Source of the DNA: Hyphomicrobiales bacterium
GTDB lineage: Bacteria; Pseudomonadota; Alphaproteobacteria; Rhizobiales; Phreatobacteraceae
Assembly: GCA_017304475.1 (NCBI GenBank)
Contig: JAFKKV010000011.1
Span: 434,001 to 498,000 of the forward strand
DNA: 64,000 bases
Reading direction: 5' to 3'
In this document: positions 53,541 to 63,530 of the stretch, in pieces
How positions within the stretch are numbered: the stretch's first letter is position 1
Layout of the letters: every line of letters starts with the position of its first letter
Notes under the pieces: generated by a model
What the model saw: the letters and a program-made list of their open reading frames with translations, nothing else
Told to the model about the DNA's origin: nothing
The model's database searches: none
Translations under genes and position numbers: made by a program

Positions 53541-55634
53541 TCAGGCGGCCCTGACCGTCGTGACGAACTTCTCCACCTCGTCGCGCAGATGATTGCTTTC
53601 GCGCGACAGGTCCTGGGCGGAGCCCAGAACCTGGGCCGAGGCCGAACCGGTCTCGGCGGCACCCCGGCTGACGTCGGAAATATTGGCCGCGACCTGGGTC
53701 GTGCCCTGGGCCGCCTCCTGGACGTTGCGGGAGATTTCCTGGGTCGCCGCGCCCTGCTGCTCCACCGCCGCGGCGATGGCCGAGGCGATCTCCGACAGCC
53801 GGCCGATGGTCCCGCCGATCTCCTTGATGGCGAGCACCGAATCCTGCGTCGCGGTCTGCATGGTGGCGATCTGCGTGCCGATCTCGTCGGTGGCCTTGGC
53901 GGTCTGGGTCGCCAGCGCCTTGACCTCCTGGGCGACGACCGCGAAGCCGCGGCCGGATTCGCCGGCGCGCGCCGCCTCGATCGTGGCGTTGAGGGCGAGG
54001 AGATTGGTCTGCTGGGCAATCGCGGTGATCAGCTTGACCACATCCCCGATCCGGCTGGCGGCGAGCGACAGCTCGGCGATGCGGGTGTCAGTCAGCTCCG
54101 CCTGTTTCACCGCCTCGAAGGCGATCTTGCTGGATTCCTCGACCTGCCGGCCGATCTCGGCGACCGAGCTGCTCATCTCCTCGGCGGCGCTCGCCACCGA
54201 CTGGACGTTGCTCGAGGCATCGTCGGAGGCGCCGGCGACCACGCCGGCGAGCTGCTGGGTGCTCTCGGCGGTGCGGGTCAATTGACCGGCGGCCGTTTCG
54301 AGCTCGCCCGAGGCTCTGGACACCGCCGCGACGATATTGCCGACCGCCGACTGGAATTCGTCGGCGAGCCGGGCCATCTGCTGCTTGCGTTCACTCGCCG
54401 AGCGCAGCTCGATGGCCTTCTGTTCGCCGCGCAGCCGGTCGGCCTCGATCATGCTGTCCTTGAAGGTCTGCATGGCGCCGCCGAGCGCACCGATCTCGTC
54501 ACGCCGGTCGGCATAGGCCGTCTCGACGGTCAGGTCGCCGCCGGCGAGTTTCAGCATGGCCGCCTGCATGACCTTGAGCGGGCCGGTGACGCGGCGCGAC
54601 ACCATGATGGTCATGGCGGCGGCGGCAACGATCACCGCGGCCAGAAGGCCGAGCTCGACATAGAGCTTGGAGGTCGCGGCGGCCTGCTGCCGGGCGGCAT
54701 GGCTCTTGGCCGCGTCCAGCGCCGCATCTGCGACGCCCAGCAGGGTCGCGAGCCTGGTGACCGCGGCCGGTGTCCATTGCGCCGCCGTCACGCCGGGCGG
54801 CTGGCCGGCGGCAAGCGCGGTCAGGACCTTGAGGCGATAGGCGACATAGTCGGGATCGAGATAGCCCTTCTTGGCGGCGGCGGCGGCTTCCGCGAATTGC
54901 GGCGGCAGCGGCAGGCCGGCGGCGAGCTTTTCGAGCTCGGCCCAGGCGGTCTCCAGCCGGGTGTTGATCACGGTATATTTCACCAGCGGATCGGCCGGCA
55001 GCGGCTGGCCGGCCAGGGGATTGGAGATGAACACCGAGGCGTCGCCCGCGGCCTCGCGGGCGACCCAGGCGAGCTGCTTCAATTGCATCAACTGGTCGAT
55101 GAAGGCGTCGTCCAGCTTGACCAGATTGGTCATCTGCCCCGACAGCTTCTCGATCGATTCGATCATGCCCGATGTGTGGGTGAAGAACTCCTGGGCGAGG
55201 CCTGCCCGCCGCTCGGCCTTGGGCTGCTGCACCGCCTGGGCTGCTTCGGCATGCAGGGCGGAAAGCCTGGTCACCGACTGGTCGAGATTGGCGACGAGCT
55301 GCGCGCCCGCCGGAAAGTCGAGCCCGCGCAGCGCGACGAGGGCTGCCTTCAGCGCCGGTATCTCGGCGTCGCGATTCTGCTGGGTTTGCGGGTTCGGCGC
55401 GGTCAGGCGCGCTTCGCCAATGAGGTCGCGATTGGTGGTCGAGCGATCGACGCGCAGGTTGTGCAGGGCGGTGAACAGATGGGCGGTCGCCTCGCTGACC
55501 GTGGCGATCCGGCTGGCGGTGCGCAGCTGCTTCCACGAGGTCCAGGCGCCGGCGGCGACGAGAACGACCACGCTCAGGACGAGGATCGATATCACCGCCT
55601 TGAGCAGCGCATTCACCGACAGGCGATTCAACAT
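53541..55634 (-). CDS. Methyl-accepting chemotaxis protein
   Basis: 697 residues. N-terminal membrane segment ([18 protein letters not shown]), a helical periplasmic sensor at about 40-315, second membrane segment ([22 protein letters not shown]), HAMP domain ([20 protein letters not shown]), then the cytoplasmic signalling helices with the highly conserved hairpin tip [19 protein letters not shown]. The ligand domain resembles the 4-helix-bundle type. No CheBR-docking pentapeptide is visible at the C-terminus (TTVRAA). GGAG precedes the ATG. No other che genes are nearby. A small palindrome GGCAA-T-TTGCC lies at 55711-55721 upstream. Confidence 0.95.
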   Translation of the reverse strand: MLNRLSVNALLKAVISILVLSVVVLVAAGAWTSWKQLRTASRIATVSEATAHLFTALHNLRVDRSTTNRDLIGEARLTAPNPQTQQNRDAEIPALKAALVALRGLDFPAGAQLVANLDQSVTRLSALHAEAAQAVQQPKAERRAGLAQEFFTHTSGMIESIEKLSGQMTNLVKLDDAFIDQLMQLKQLAWVAREAAGDASVFISNPLAGQPLPADPLVKYTVINTRLETAWAELEKLAAGLPLPPQFAEAAAAAKKGYLDPDYVAYRLKVLTALAAGQPPGVTAAQWTPAAVTRLATLLGVADAALDAAKSHAARQQAAATSKLYVELGLLAAVIVAAAAMTIMVSRRVTGPLKVMQAAMLKLAGGDLTVETAYADRRDEIGALGGAMQTFKDSMIEADRLRGEQKAIELRSASERKQQMARLADEFQSAVGNIVAAVSRASGELETAAGQLTRTAESTQQLAGVVAGASDDASSNVQSVASAAEEMSSSVAEIGRQVEESSKIAFEAVKQAELTDTRIAELSLAASRIGDVVKLITAIAQQTNLLALNATIEAARAGESGRGFAVVAQEVKALATQTAKATDEIGTQIATMQTATQDSVLAIKEIGGTIGRLSEIASAIAAAVEQQGAATQEISRNVQEAAQGTTQVAANISDVSRGAAETGSASAQVLGSAQDLSRESNHLRDEVEKFVTTVRAA

Positions 55635-55772
55635 TCAGCGGCTCCAGGAGACAGGTCTTTCCTGGAGCCGCAATTTCGATGGACTGCGTAAACGAACAGC
55701 TAAGAAATAAGGCAATTTGCCATATTCGGGCTGGTATTTTGGTGCTGCCGCAAGGGCAGGTCGAGCCTCGCC

Positions 55773-56723
55773 TCAGTAGCCGTGGCTCGGGTCGACCAGA
55801 TTGACCAGCGCCTCGCCCTTTTCGTGCGCCAGGATCTGCTGCGCCACATAGGCCGCGATCGCCGGGGGCGAGGAAATCGCCGAATTATGCGGCGTCACCG
55901 TCACCTTCGGATGGAGCCAGAGCGGGCTTGCCACCGGCAGCGGCTCGGTTTCGAACACGTCGAGCACGGCGGCGCCGAGCTGGCCGGAATCGAGCGCCGC
56001 CAGGATGTCCGCCTCGACCTGCAATCCGCCGCGCCCGACATTGATCAGCACGGGACCGCCAATGGCCTCGGCCTTCGGCATGCGGGCGAACACCCGGGCA
56101 TTGAGGAAGCCGGCGGTATCGGGGGTCAGCGGCAGGATCGCCACCAGGATGTCGGATGACGCGGTGATCGCGGCGAGACCGTCATCGCCGTCGAACATGT
56201 CGACGCCGGCGACCGCCTTGGGCCGGCGGCTCCAGCCGGCGACCTTGAAGCCCATCACGCCGAGCTTGCGGGCTGCGTCCTGGCCGAGCTTGCCCATGCC
56301 GAGCAGGCCGACGCGAATGTCGCTCGCCTGCGGCTGGTCGCGCAGGTCGGTCCATGAGGACTCGCGCTGGAAGCCGTCATAGATGCGCACTCGCCTGAGC
56401 GCCATCAGGCAGTGCATGACCACATATTCCGACATGCGCGTGGTCAGGTCCGGGTCGACGACGCGCACCACCGGCACGCCGGCGGGAAGCTTGTGGTCCT
56501 TGAACAGATGGTCGACGCCGGCGCCCAGCGAGAAGATCGCCTTGAGGTTCGGCAAGCCGGCAAAGGCGCCCTCGGGCTGCTTCCAGGCCGCGCTATAGGC
56601 GATCGTTGCGGGATCGTAGCTTTCGGTGTGAAGGACGACGTTCCAGCCCGGCAGGGCCTTCTGGAAACGGGCGCGCCAGGGTTCCGGGTCCCATGCGGTG
56701 ATGCCGAGCAGCAGATTATTCAC
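55773..56723 (-). CDS. ghrA: Glyoxylate/hydroxypyruvate reductase A (GhrA type)
   Basis: 316 residues, D-isomer 2-hydroxyacid dehydrogenase family. NAD(P) motif VGLLGMGKLGQDAARKLGVMGF and the later LINVGRGGLQVEADILAAL, ALDSGQLGAAVLDVFETEPLP, and the active-site HN region VTPHNSAISSP. The GhrA-specific N-terminus (LLGITAWDPEPW) is recognisable. It reduces glyoxylate to glycolate and hydroxypyruvate to glycerate. It starts with GTG, overlapping the yejF stop by 3 nt (GTGA), so it is translated with the yej operon, an unexpected partner. Confidence 0.94.
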   Translation of the reverse strand: MNNLLLGITAWDPEPWRARFQKALPGWNVVLHTESYDPATIAYSAAWKQPEGAFAGLPNLKAIFSLGAGVDHLFKDHKLPAGVPVVRVVDPDLTTRMSEYVVMHCLMALRRVRIYDGFQRESSWTDLRDQPQASDIRVGLLGMGKLGQDAARKLGVMGFKVAGWSRRPKAVAGVDMFDGDDGLAAITASSDILVAILPLTPDTAGFLNARVFARMPKAEAIGGPVLINVGRGGLQVEADILAALDSGQLGAAVLDVFETEPLPVASPLWLHPKVTVTPHNSAISSPPAIAAYVAQQILAHEKGEALVNLVDPSHGY

Positions 56724-58387
56724 GGTGCGAGACTTCCATATCCGGCGGTTTCGAGATCGAAGGCGGCAGCGAAAAGCGCCTTGGTGTAATCGTTCTCGGG
56801 CGTCTTGAACACCCGGTCCGCGGGGCCTGATTCCACCACCTTGCCACTCTTCATGACGATGATGTCGTCGGCCAGCGCCGCCACCACCTTCAGGTCGTGC
56901 GAGATGAACAGATAGGTCAGGTTGCGCCGCGCCTGCAGGTCGCGCAGCAGGTCGACGATCTGCGCCTGGACGATGCGGTCGAGCGCCGAGGTCGGCTCGT
57001 CGAGCAGCACGAAGGACGGCTCCAGCACCATGGCGCGGGCGATCGCGATGCGCTGGCGCTGGCCACCGGAAAATTCGTGCGGATAGCGGTGGCGCGTCTC
57101 GGCATCGAGGCCGACATCGGTCAGCGCGGCGACGACCCGCCGCTCGCGCTCGGCGGGGGCGAGCTGCGGGTGATGCACGCTCAGGCCTTCGGCGACGATC
57201 TCGCTCACCGACATGCGCGGCGACAGTGAACCATAGGGATCCTGGAACACCACCTGCATTTGCCGGCGGTTCGGCCGCATGGCCTTGAAGCCCAGTCCCT
57301 GCACCGGCTTGCCCATGAACACGATGGGTCCGTCGGACGAGATCAGCCGGAGCAGCGCCAGGCCGAGCGTCGTCTTGCCCGATCCGGATTCCCCGACAAT
57401 GCCGAGCGTGCGGCCCTGCCGGACCGCGATGGAAATGCCGTCGACCGCCTTGACGTGGCCGACCGTCCTGCGCAGCAGGCCGCGCTTGATCGGAAACCAG
57501 ACCTTCAGGTCGCTGGCTTCCATGATCATCGGCCCGTCACCCTTGTCGGTGCGCTCCATCGGCTTCGGCTCGGCGGCCATCAGGGCGCGGGTATAGGGGT
57601 GCTGCGCCCGCTCGAAGATATCGGCGACCGCCCCCTGCTCGACGATCTTGCCGTGGCGCATGACGCAGACCCGGTCGGCGATCTTGCGGACAATGCCGAG
57701 GTCGTGGGTGATGAACAGGATCGCCATGCCCTGCTCGCGCTGCAGGTCCTTGAGGAGCGCCAGGATCTGCGCCTGCACGGTGACGTCGAGCGCGGTGGTC
57801 GGCTCGTCGGCGATCAAGAGGTCGGGTTCGTTGGCGAGCGCCATGGCGATCATGACGCGCTGGCGCTGGCCGCCGGAAAGCTGGTGCGGGTAGCTTTCCA
57901 GCCGGTCTTCCGGATCGGGAATACCGACCTTGCCCAGAAGCTCGACGGCGCGGGCGCGCGCCGCCCGCTCGGAATAGCCCTTGTGCAGGATCAGCACCTC
58001 GGCGACCTGCTTGCCGACCGTATGCAGCGGGTTGAGCGAGGTCATCGGTTCCTGGAACACGATGGTGATGTCGTTGCCACGCACCGCGCGCATGGCCGGC
58101 TCGTCGACGGCGAGCAGGTCTGTGCCACGGAACAGGATCTGGCCGGAGGGATGGGATGCGGCCGGATAGGGCAGCAGCTTCATCACCGACAATGCCGAGA
58201 CTGACTTGCCCGAACCGGACTCGCCGACCAGGGCGACGGTTTCGCCCTTGCGCAGGTCGAAGGACACGCGATCGACGGCGAGCGTTTCCTTGCCCATCTG
58301 GCGAAAGGCCACCGAGAGGTCGCGCACCGACAGCAGCGGCATATCGGGCGCCGGGGCGGGCGGATGGTCGGACGGGTGATCGGTCAT
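56720..58387 (-). CDS. yejF: Peptide ABC transporter fused ATPase (YejF type)
   Basis: 555 residues, two complete ABC domains in one chain, as in YejF. Walker A motifs: [13 protein letters not shown] (first) and [13 protein letters not shown] (second); signature [16 protein letters not shown] and [16 protein letters not shown]; Walker [13 protein letters not shown] and [12 protein letters not shown]. It drives uptake of short peptides, and in enteric bacteria microcin C, through YejB/YejE. The ATG at 58387 overlaps the PIN-toxin stop (ATGA), and its own stop overlaps the ghrA start. Confidence 0.95.
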   Translation of the reverse strand: MTDHPSDHPPAPAPDMPLLSVRDLSVAFRQMGKETLAVDRVSFDLRKGETVALVGESGSGKSVSALSVMKLLPYPAASHPSGQILFRGTDLLAVDEPAMRAVRGNDITIVFQEPMTSLNPLHTVGKQVAEVLILHKGYSERAARARAVELLGKVGIPDPEDRLESYPHQLSGGQRQRVMIAMALANEPDLLIADEPTTALDVTVQAQILALLKDLQREQGMAILFITHDLGIVRKIADRVCVMRHGKIVEQGAVADIFERAQHPYTRALMAAEPKPMERTDKGDGPMIMEASDLKVWFPIKRGLLRRTVGHVKAVDGISIAVRQGRTLGIVGESGSGKTTLGLALLRLISSDGPIVFMGKPVQGLGFKAMRPNRRQMQVVFQDPYGSLSPRMSVSEIVAEGLSVHHPQLAPAERERRVVAALTDVGLDAETRHRYPHEFSGGQRQRIAIARAMVLEPSFVLLDEPTSALDRIVQAQIVDLLRDLQARRNLTYLFISHDLKVVAALADDIIVMKSGKVVESGPADRVFKTPENDYTKALFAAAFDLETAGYGSLAP

Positions 58388-58839
58388 GGCAGCGCCGTCA
58401 GAAAGCGGTCGAGGTCATGGCGGGAGTCCGGGTCGATGAAACGCACGTGGTCAAGCACTCCAAGCTTTCTGTCACCGGTCACGAAGGCGGTGCAGCCGGC
58501 GTTTTCGGCGCTGGCCAGATGGATCGTGTCGGGCAGTTTCAAGGCCGGCCATCGTGCACGCAGCACGGCCGCGGCGCGAAGGATTTGTTCGGACACGCCG
58601 ACGCAGGCGAGCGGCAGCATGCGGCCGGCGAACAGGTCCTCATAGGCCAGCACCAGGCCCTCGCTCGCATCGCGCAGCGGCTGGACCAGCACTTCGCCAT
58701 AACTCAGCCAGCTCGTCACCGCCCGGACCCGGCCGGTTTCGATGATGTCCCAGAGCCGGTCATGGGCCGATATGCCCTCGGTTGCGCTTTCGAGCAGCCG
58801 GATGAAGAAATTCGCGTCGAGATAGACCGATGGCGCCAC
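58384..58839 (-). CDS. PIN-domain ribonuclease (VapC-like toxin)
   Basis: 151 residues. The PIN acidic quartet is visible: Asp8 (VYLDANFF), Glu49 (SYGEVL), Asp104 (KLPDTIHLA) and Asp123 (VTGDRKL). PIN proteins of this size are usually RNase toxins held inactive by an antitoxin encoded just upstream. Here the gene starts with GTG one base after the stop of a small gene of 83 residues, and its stop overlaps the yejF start. So the module is embedded in the yejBEF operon between yejE and yejF. That placement is unusual; co-translation should tie toxin supply to transporter expression. Confidence 0.88.
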   Translation of the reverse strand: MAPSVYLDANFFIRLLESATEGISAHDRLWDIIETGRVRAVTSWLSYGEVLVQPLRDASEGLVLAYEDLFAGRMLPLACVGVSEQILRAAAVLRARWPALKLPDTIHLASAENAGCTAFVTGDRKLGVLDHVRFIDPDSRHDLDRFLTALP

Positions 58840-58840
58840 G

Positions 58841-59092
58841 TCAGATCGGCCCGCCGTCGCGAATGCGCCTGACCCGCTCGACCGCCTCGGCCGGCGAGCG
58901 CAGGCGCCTGAAATCGAGCCCGGCCATCCTGGCGCGCAGCCGCTCCGAAGCGGACCGGGCCGGTGCCTCGGCCTGGATCGGTTCGACCGGCGGATGCGGA
59001 TCGAAGCGGTCGCGCGGGACTTCCGGCAGATCCCGCACCGACACGGTCTTCCTGATCTCCGCGCTCATCGGCTGATCCCGCTCGCCGCTCAT
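58841..59092 (-). CDS. Candidate antitoxin, 83 residues
   Basis: Starts MSGERDQPMSAEIRKTVSV. No ribbon-helix-helix, AbrB or Phd motif is clear. The middle is Pro/Glu-rich (RDRFDPHPPVEPIQAEAPA) and the C-terminal half is a basic amphipathic helix (RLRARMAGLDFRRLRSPAEA), the kind of segment that can wrap a PIN toxin. Its ATG overlaps the yejE stop (ATGA) and its TGA is one base before the PIN GTG start. The order antitoxin-toxin and the tight spacing support the pairing; the protein family is unknown. Confidence 0.6.
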   Translation of the reverse strand: MSGERDQPMSAEIRKTVSVRDLPEVPRDRFDPHPPVEPIQAEAPARSASERLRARMAGLDFRRLRSPAEAVERVRRIRDGGPI

Positions 59093-60267
59093 GTGAAGGT
59101 CTTGCGCGGATCGAAGGCGTCGCGCACCGCCTCGCCGACGAAGATCAGGAGCGACAGCATGATCGCGACCGTGACGAAAGCGGTCAGCGCCAGCCAGGGC
59201 GCCTGCAGGTTGGATTTTCCCTGCTGCAGCAATTCGCCGAGCGAGGGCGAACCGACCGGCAGGCCGAAGCCGAGGAAGTCGAGGGCGGTCAGCGTCATCA
59301 CGCTGCCCGACAGGACGAAGGGCAGGAAGGTGACGGTTGCGACCATGGCATTCGGCAGCAGATGGCGCGTCATGATGGTGCGCGAGGAGACGCCGAGCGC
59401 GCGCGCCGCGTTGACATATTCGAAATTGCGCGCGCGCAGGAATTCGGCCCTGACCACGCCGACCAGCGAGACCCAGGAGAACAGCAGGAGGATGCCGAGC
59501 AGGACGAAGAAGCTCGGCGCCAGCACGGAAGAGATGATCAGCAGCAGGTAGAGCGAGGGGATCGCCGTCCAGATCTCGATGAAGCGCTGGAACAAGAGGT
59601 CGGTCCAGCCGCCGAAATAACCCTGGACCGCGCCGGCGGCGACGCCGACCAGCGAGGAGATGATGGTCAGCGTCAGGCCGAACAGCACGGAAATGCGGAA
59701 GCCGTAGATGACCCGGGCGACCACGTCGCGGCCCTGGTCGTCGGTGCCGAGCCAATTCCAGTTGCCGAGCGCGCAATAGCTCGACCCGGCCGGCCGCTGG
59801 CCGCGCGGCAGGCGCTCGGCGGCCGCGCAGTCCGGCAGCTTGTCGCGCTGCATCCAGGTCGGCGCCGAGGGGAAGGGCGTGACCGGGTCCTTGACCGTCG
59901 AGGAGGCGTTGTTGCGCACCAGCGGCCAGATCAGGAAGGCCTTCTTCTCCTCGAAATGGTCAAGCAGGAAGGCGTCCTTGTAGTCGGCCGGCGTCTCGAA
60001 TTCGCCGCCCAGCGCCTTCTCCGAATAGTCGAACAGGACCGGGAAGAAATGCTGGCCCTCGAGGTTCACATAGATCGGCCGGTCATTGGCGATGACTTCG
60101 GCGAACAGCGTCACCACGAACAGCACCATGAAGATCCGGAAACTCCAGAATCCACGGCCGTTGGACTTGAAATTGGCGAGGCGCCGCTGGTTCAGCGGCG
60201 ACAGCCGGCCGGTCTTCGGCCGGGCCTCGGGCGGCGTCTCGGCGGTCCTGGCGATCGCGTCCATCAT
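59089..60267 (-). CDS. yejE: Peptide ABC transporter permease YejE
   Basis: 392 residues, larger than ordinary DppC because of an N-terminal and periplasmic extension typical of YejE: cytoplasmic SPLNQRRLANFKSNGRGFWSF, first membrane helix, a roughly 120-residue periplasmic loop containing INVNLEGQHFFP-like YVNLEGQHFFPVLFDYSEKA, then five membrane helices and the DppC-type motif (ARALGVSSRTIMTRHLLPNA). It pairs with YejB in the inner membrane. ATG at 60267 overlaps the yejB stop by one base; its own stop overlaps the candidate antitoxin start. Confidence 0.95.
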   Translation of the reverse strand: MMDAIARTAETPPEARPKTGRLSPLNQRRLANFKSNGRGFWSFRIFMVLFVVTLFAEVIANDRPIYVNLEGQHFFPVLFDYSEKALGGEFETPADYKDAFLLDHFEEKKAFLIWPLVRNNASSTVKDPVTPFPSAPTWMQRDKLPDCAAAERLPRGQRPAGSSYCALGNWNWLGTDDQGRDVVARVIYGFRISVLFGLTLTIISSLVGVAAGAVQGYFGGWTDLLFQRFIEIWTAIPSLYLLLIISSVLAPSFFVLLGILLLFSWVSLVGVVRAEFLRARNFEYVNAARALGVSSRTIMTRHLLPNAMVATVTFLPFVLSGSVMTLTALDFLGFGLPVGSPSLGELLQQGKSNLQAPWLALTAFVTVAIMLSLLIFVGEAVRDAFDPRKTFT

Positions 60268-61370
60268 CAGACCTCGCGCGCCTCGAAGTCGATGCGCGGA
60301 TCGACCCAGGTATACATGAGATCGGAGATCAGGTTCACCACCAGTCCGACCAGCGAGAAGATGAACAGGGTGGCGAAGACCACCGGATAGTCGCGGTTGA
60401 GCACGCTTTCGAAGCCGAGCAGGCCCAGGCCGTCGAGCGAGAAGATCGTCTCGATCAGCAGCGATCCGGTGAAGAAGGCGTGGACGAAGGCGCCGGGAAA
60501 GCCCGCGATGATGATCAGCATGGCGTTGCGGAAGACGTGGCCGTAGAGCACCTGGCGGTCGTCCAGTCCCTTGGCCCGGGCGGTCATCACATATTGCTTG
60601 CGGATCTCGTCGAGGAACGAGTTCTTGGTCAGCAGCGTCATGGTGGCGAAAGCGCCGAGCGCCATGGCGGTCAGCGGCAGCGCCAGGTGCCAGGCATAGT
60701 CGATCGCCTTCCAGGCCAGGCTCATCTCGGCGTAATTGTCGGAATGCAGGCCGCGCAGCGGGAACCAGTCGAGAAACGAGCCGCCGGCGAACAGCACGAT
60801 CAGCAGGATCGCGAACAGGAAGCCCGGAATGGCATAGCCGACGATGATCACGGCCGAGGTCCAGACATCGAAACGCGAGCCATCGGAGATCGCCTTGCGA
60901 ATGCCGAGCGGGATCGAAATGACATAGGTCAATAGCGTCAGCCAGAGCCCGAGCGAGATCGAGACCGGCAGCTTCTCCTTTATCAGGCTGATCACCGAGA
61001 CGTCGCGGAAATAGCTCTTGCCGAAATCGAAGGTGGCGTAATTCTTCAGCATCAGGAAGAAGCGCTCATGCGCCGGCTTGTCGAAGCCGAACTGCTTTTC
61101 CAGCTGGGCGATGAATTGCGGATCGAGGCCCTGGGCGCCGCGATAGCGGCTGGCCGCGGCCTCCGCCGCGGTCGAGGCCGCCTGGCGCGCCGCGTCGGCG
61201 CCGCCGCCCGATATGCGCTGGGATGCCGAGACGTCATTGCCGGTGAGCTGGGCGATGACCCGCTCGACCGGTCCGCCGGGCGCGAACTGGATGACCAGGA
61301 AGGAGACGAGCATGATCCCGAGCAGGGTCGGGATCATCAGGAGGATGCGGCGGACGATGTAGGTCAGCAT
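60267..61370 (-). CDS. yejB: Peptide ABC transporter permease YejB
   Basis: 367 residues, DppB-type permease: LTYIVRRILLMIPTLLGIML at the N-terminus, the long periplasmic insert at about 45-100 that marks YejB, then five further helices with the EAA motif (TARAKGLDDRQVLYGHVFRNA) and IETIFSLDGLGLLGFES. First gene of the operon in this window; yejA, which usually encodes the periplasmic receptor, is not adjacent. The ATG at 61370 starts the first helix; a 45-codon upstream extension is not family-like. Confidence 0.95.
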   Translation of the reverse strand: MLTYIVRRILLMIPTLLGIMLVSFLVIQFAPGGPVERVIAQLTGNDVSASQRISGGGADAARQAASTAAEAAASRYRGAQGLDPQFIAQLEKQFGFDKPAHERFFLMLKNYATFDFGKSYFRDVSVISLIKEKLPVSISLGLWLTLLTYVISIPLGIRKAISDGSRFDVWTSAVIIVGYAIPGFLFAILLIVLFAGGSFLDWFPLRGLHSDNYAEMSLAWKAIDYAWHLALPLTAMALGAFATMTLLTKNSFLDEIRKQYVMTARAKGLDDRQVLYGHVFRNAMLIIIAGFPGAFVHAFFTGSLLIETIFSLDGLGLLGFESVLNRDYPVVFATLFIFSLVGLVVNLISDLMYTWVDPRIDFEAREV

Positions 61371-61608
61371 GGGGCGAGACTCGGACGCCCGGAGTCCGGC
61401 GTCAATGGGGCGAACCGTGGCCGAACGACACGGAACGGTGATTTTCGATCGTCCGGGGACCTGCTCAATATCCGCAAATGAGCGGCAATGAGAGGGTTTT
61501 AGCATTTCACATCGACCCCGTGCCGCGCGATCCTGGGTTTCGTGCCGGTTCAGGCTGTTTCAGGCGGCCAGGGCCGGGAAGCGGAATTCAAGCCGGCGGA
61601 GCCAGGGC

Positions 61609-62337
61609 ATGACCGAGATCAATTGCGACATGGGCGAAGGTTTCGGTCTCTACAGCATGGGCGACGACGCGGCGTTGATGCCGCTGATTTCGGTGGCCAA
61701 TGTCGCCTGCGGCTTTCACGCCTCGGATTTCAACCACATGCGCCGCACCGTTCAATTGGCGCGCCGGCACGGCATTCGCGTCGGCGCCCATCCCTCCTTG
61801 CCCGACCTGCAGGGCTTCGGCCGGCGCGAGATGAAAATGAGCCGGGAGGAACTGGCCAACTGCCTCATCTACCAGATCGGCGCGCTCAAGGGCTTCCTCG
61901 ACGCCGAGGGCATGAAGCTCAACCATATCAAGCCGCATGGCGCGCTCTACGGCATGGCGGCGACGCAGGAGCATGTCGCCCAGGCGATTTCGGACGCGGC
62001 GGATGTCTTCCCGGTGCCCTTGCTGGGCATGGCGGGAACCCTGCACGAGACCGTCTACCGGAGCCGCGGGCATCGGCTCGTTTCGGAGTTCTATGCCGAC
62101 CTCGACTATGCCGACAGCGGCCATCTGGTGATCGTGCGCTCGCGCGGCGCGATCGATCCGGCGCGCGCGGCGGCGCGGTCGTTGCGTGCCGTCACCGAGG
62201 GCAAGGTCGCCTCCGAGGGCGGCAAGGATATCGCCGTCAGGGCCGATTCGATCTGTATCCATTCCGACACGCCGAACGCCCTGGACGTGTTGCGGGCCGT
62301 GCGCGGCGCCGTCGCGGATCATCTGCCGGCGTCCTGA
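61609..62337 (+). CDS. pxpA: 5-oxoprolinase subunit A (LamB/YcsF family)
   Basis: 242 residues. The family pattern is plain: EINCDMGEGFGLYSMGDDAALMPLISVANVACGFHASDF at the N-terminus (quoted in pieces: NCDMGEGFG, ANVACGFHASD), HPSLPDLQGFGRREM, IKPHGALYG, and the C-terminal SICIHSDTPNA. PxpA acts with PxpBC to open 5-oxoproline to glutamate using ATP. The pxpB and pxpC genes are not in the window; a substrate-binding protein and a racemase follow. CAGGG precedes the ATG. Confidence 0.94.
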   Translation: MTEINCDMGEGFGLYSMGDDAALMPLISVANVACGFHASDFNHMRRTVQLARRHGIRVGAHPSLPDLQGFGRREMKMSREELANCLIYQIGALKGFLDAEGMKLNHIKPHGALYGMAATQEHVAQAISDAADVFPVPLLGMAGTLHETVYRSRGHRLVSEFYADLDYADSGHLVIVRSRGAIDPARAAARSLRAVTEGKVASEGGKDIAVRADSICIHSDTPNALDVLRAVRGAVADHLPAS

Positions 62338-62515
62338 GAACCGGCGGCGGGACGTGCGAGGGGGGCTCTATCAGCCTCCTGCAAGGCGGGTCTGCTAGCA
62401 TCACCGCCGGTCGAGCCAGGGCGTCGCCACTGGCCCATTCATGCTGCTGCAATGGTTGCTCTGTTATCGGGCCGCTCATGGCGGTGTCGATGTGCCGCGT
62501 ATGAGGGGCAAAGTC

Positions 62516-63523
62516 TTGAACAAGCAGTCCGGACGTCGCGATTTCCTGAAGGGCGCTGGCCTGCTGACGCTCGCTGCCGCCTTGCCCGCGCCGGCGCTCG
62601 GCCAGGTCGCGCGCGACCGGGTGACGCTCGCCTGGATGCCACTGCTTCAGTCCATGCCCTATGTCGTCGCCGATCGGGAGGGCCTGTTCGACAAGGCCGG
62701 CCTTGATATCGAGGTGATCCGCCTGCAGGCCCAGGCCCATCTGGTCGAGACCCTGGTCGCCGGCCGTGCCGATTGCAGCGCGCCGGGTGCCTCCGCCGGC
62801 CTTTCGACCATTGCGGAAGCCCATACGCCCGGCAGTCTCAAGCTGTCCGGCCTGCAAGGCGGCAGCAATGCCTTGAACCGCATCGCCGATGGCCTGATCA
62901 CGCTCGGCAATTCGCCGATCGCGTCGCTCAAGGACATGCGCGACCGGTCGTTCGGGCATTTGCCCGGCGCGTCCTGGCGCACCATTGCCCGCCACATGAT
63001 CCGCCGTGCCGGGCTCGATCCGGATCGCGACGTGCGTTTCGTCGAGCTGGCGGCCAATCTGCACGCCCAGGCGCTCGCCGCGGGAACGGTGGAGGCGGTC
63101 CTCTCGGTCGAGCCGACCGTTTCGCTCGCGGTCGCCGGCGGCACGGCCAAGCGCGTGATGACCAATCTCTGCGCGACCACGATCGCCGATCCGTTCTTTG
63201 GCGGCGTGTCGTTGCTCAGCACCTCATTCGTCCGCGAGCGGCCGCGGGTCGCCCGCCGCGTCGTCGATGTGCTGGATGAGGCGACCCGGCTGGTCGAGAC
63301 CGATTTCGACAAATACCGGCCGCTCCTGGCGAGCTGCACGGCGGTGACCGCCAATCAGGCCGGGCTGGTGCCCCAGCCCTATCTGAAGGGCTGGCGCGAC
63401 CTCGGCGAGGCCGACCACAAGTCCTATCAGGCCTTTGTCGAGACCCTGGTCACCGAGCGCGCCGTGCGGTCGTCGGCGCGCACCAGCGGCATCATCCTGA
63501 AGGCCAGCGACTTTACCGGCTGA
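62516..63523 (+). CDS. ABC transporter substrate-binding protein (SsuA/THI5-like), Tat-type signal
   Basis: 335 residues from a TTG start at 62516, which has AGGGG 7 nt upstream; an ATG at 62501 lacks a site and would add five residues. The N-terminus has a twin-arginine motif G-R-R-D-F-L-K-G before a hydrophobic stretch ending ALPAPALG, so it may use the Tat route. The rest is an NMT1/SsuA-type two-lobe receptor (LAWMPLLQSMPYVVADREGLF, KAGLDIEVIRLQAQ). Probably a receptor for sulfonate, nitrate/taurine-like or pyrimidine-type compounds; ligand unknown. Permease and ATPase genes are not in the window. It is convergent with the racemase gene. Confidence 0.88.
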   Translation: MNKQSGRRDFLKGAGLLTLAAALPAPALGQVARDRVTLAWMPLLQSMPYVVADREGLFDKAGLDIEVIRLQAQAHLVETLVAGRADCSAPGASAGLSTIAEAHTPGSLKLSGLQGGSNALNRIADGLITLGNSPIASLKDMRDRSFGHLPGASWRTIARHMIRRAGLDPDRDVRFVELAANLHAQALAAGTVEAVLSVEPTVSLAVAGGTAKRVMTNLCATTIADPFFGGVSLLSTSFVRERPRVARRVVDVLDEATRLVETDFDKYRPLLASCTAVTANQAGLVPQPYLKGWRDLGEADHKSYQAFVETLVTERAVRSSARTSGIILKASDFTG

Positions 63524-63530
63524 CGCGGCC

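Noticed and set aside
55735..55772. Possible terminator after ghrA (CTGCC-CTTGC-GGCAG on the minus strand)
   Set aside because: Five-bp stem without a T-run; too weak to call.
61371..61608. Possible yejA or leader gene between yejB and pxpA
   Set aside because: No frame with a signal peptide or binding-protein motif; only a divergent promoter spacer of 238 bp.
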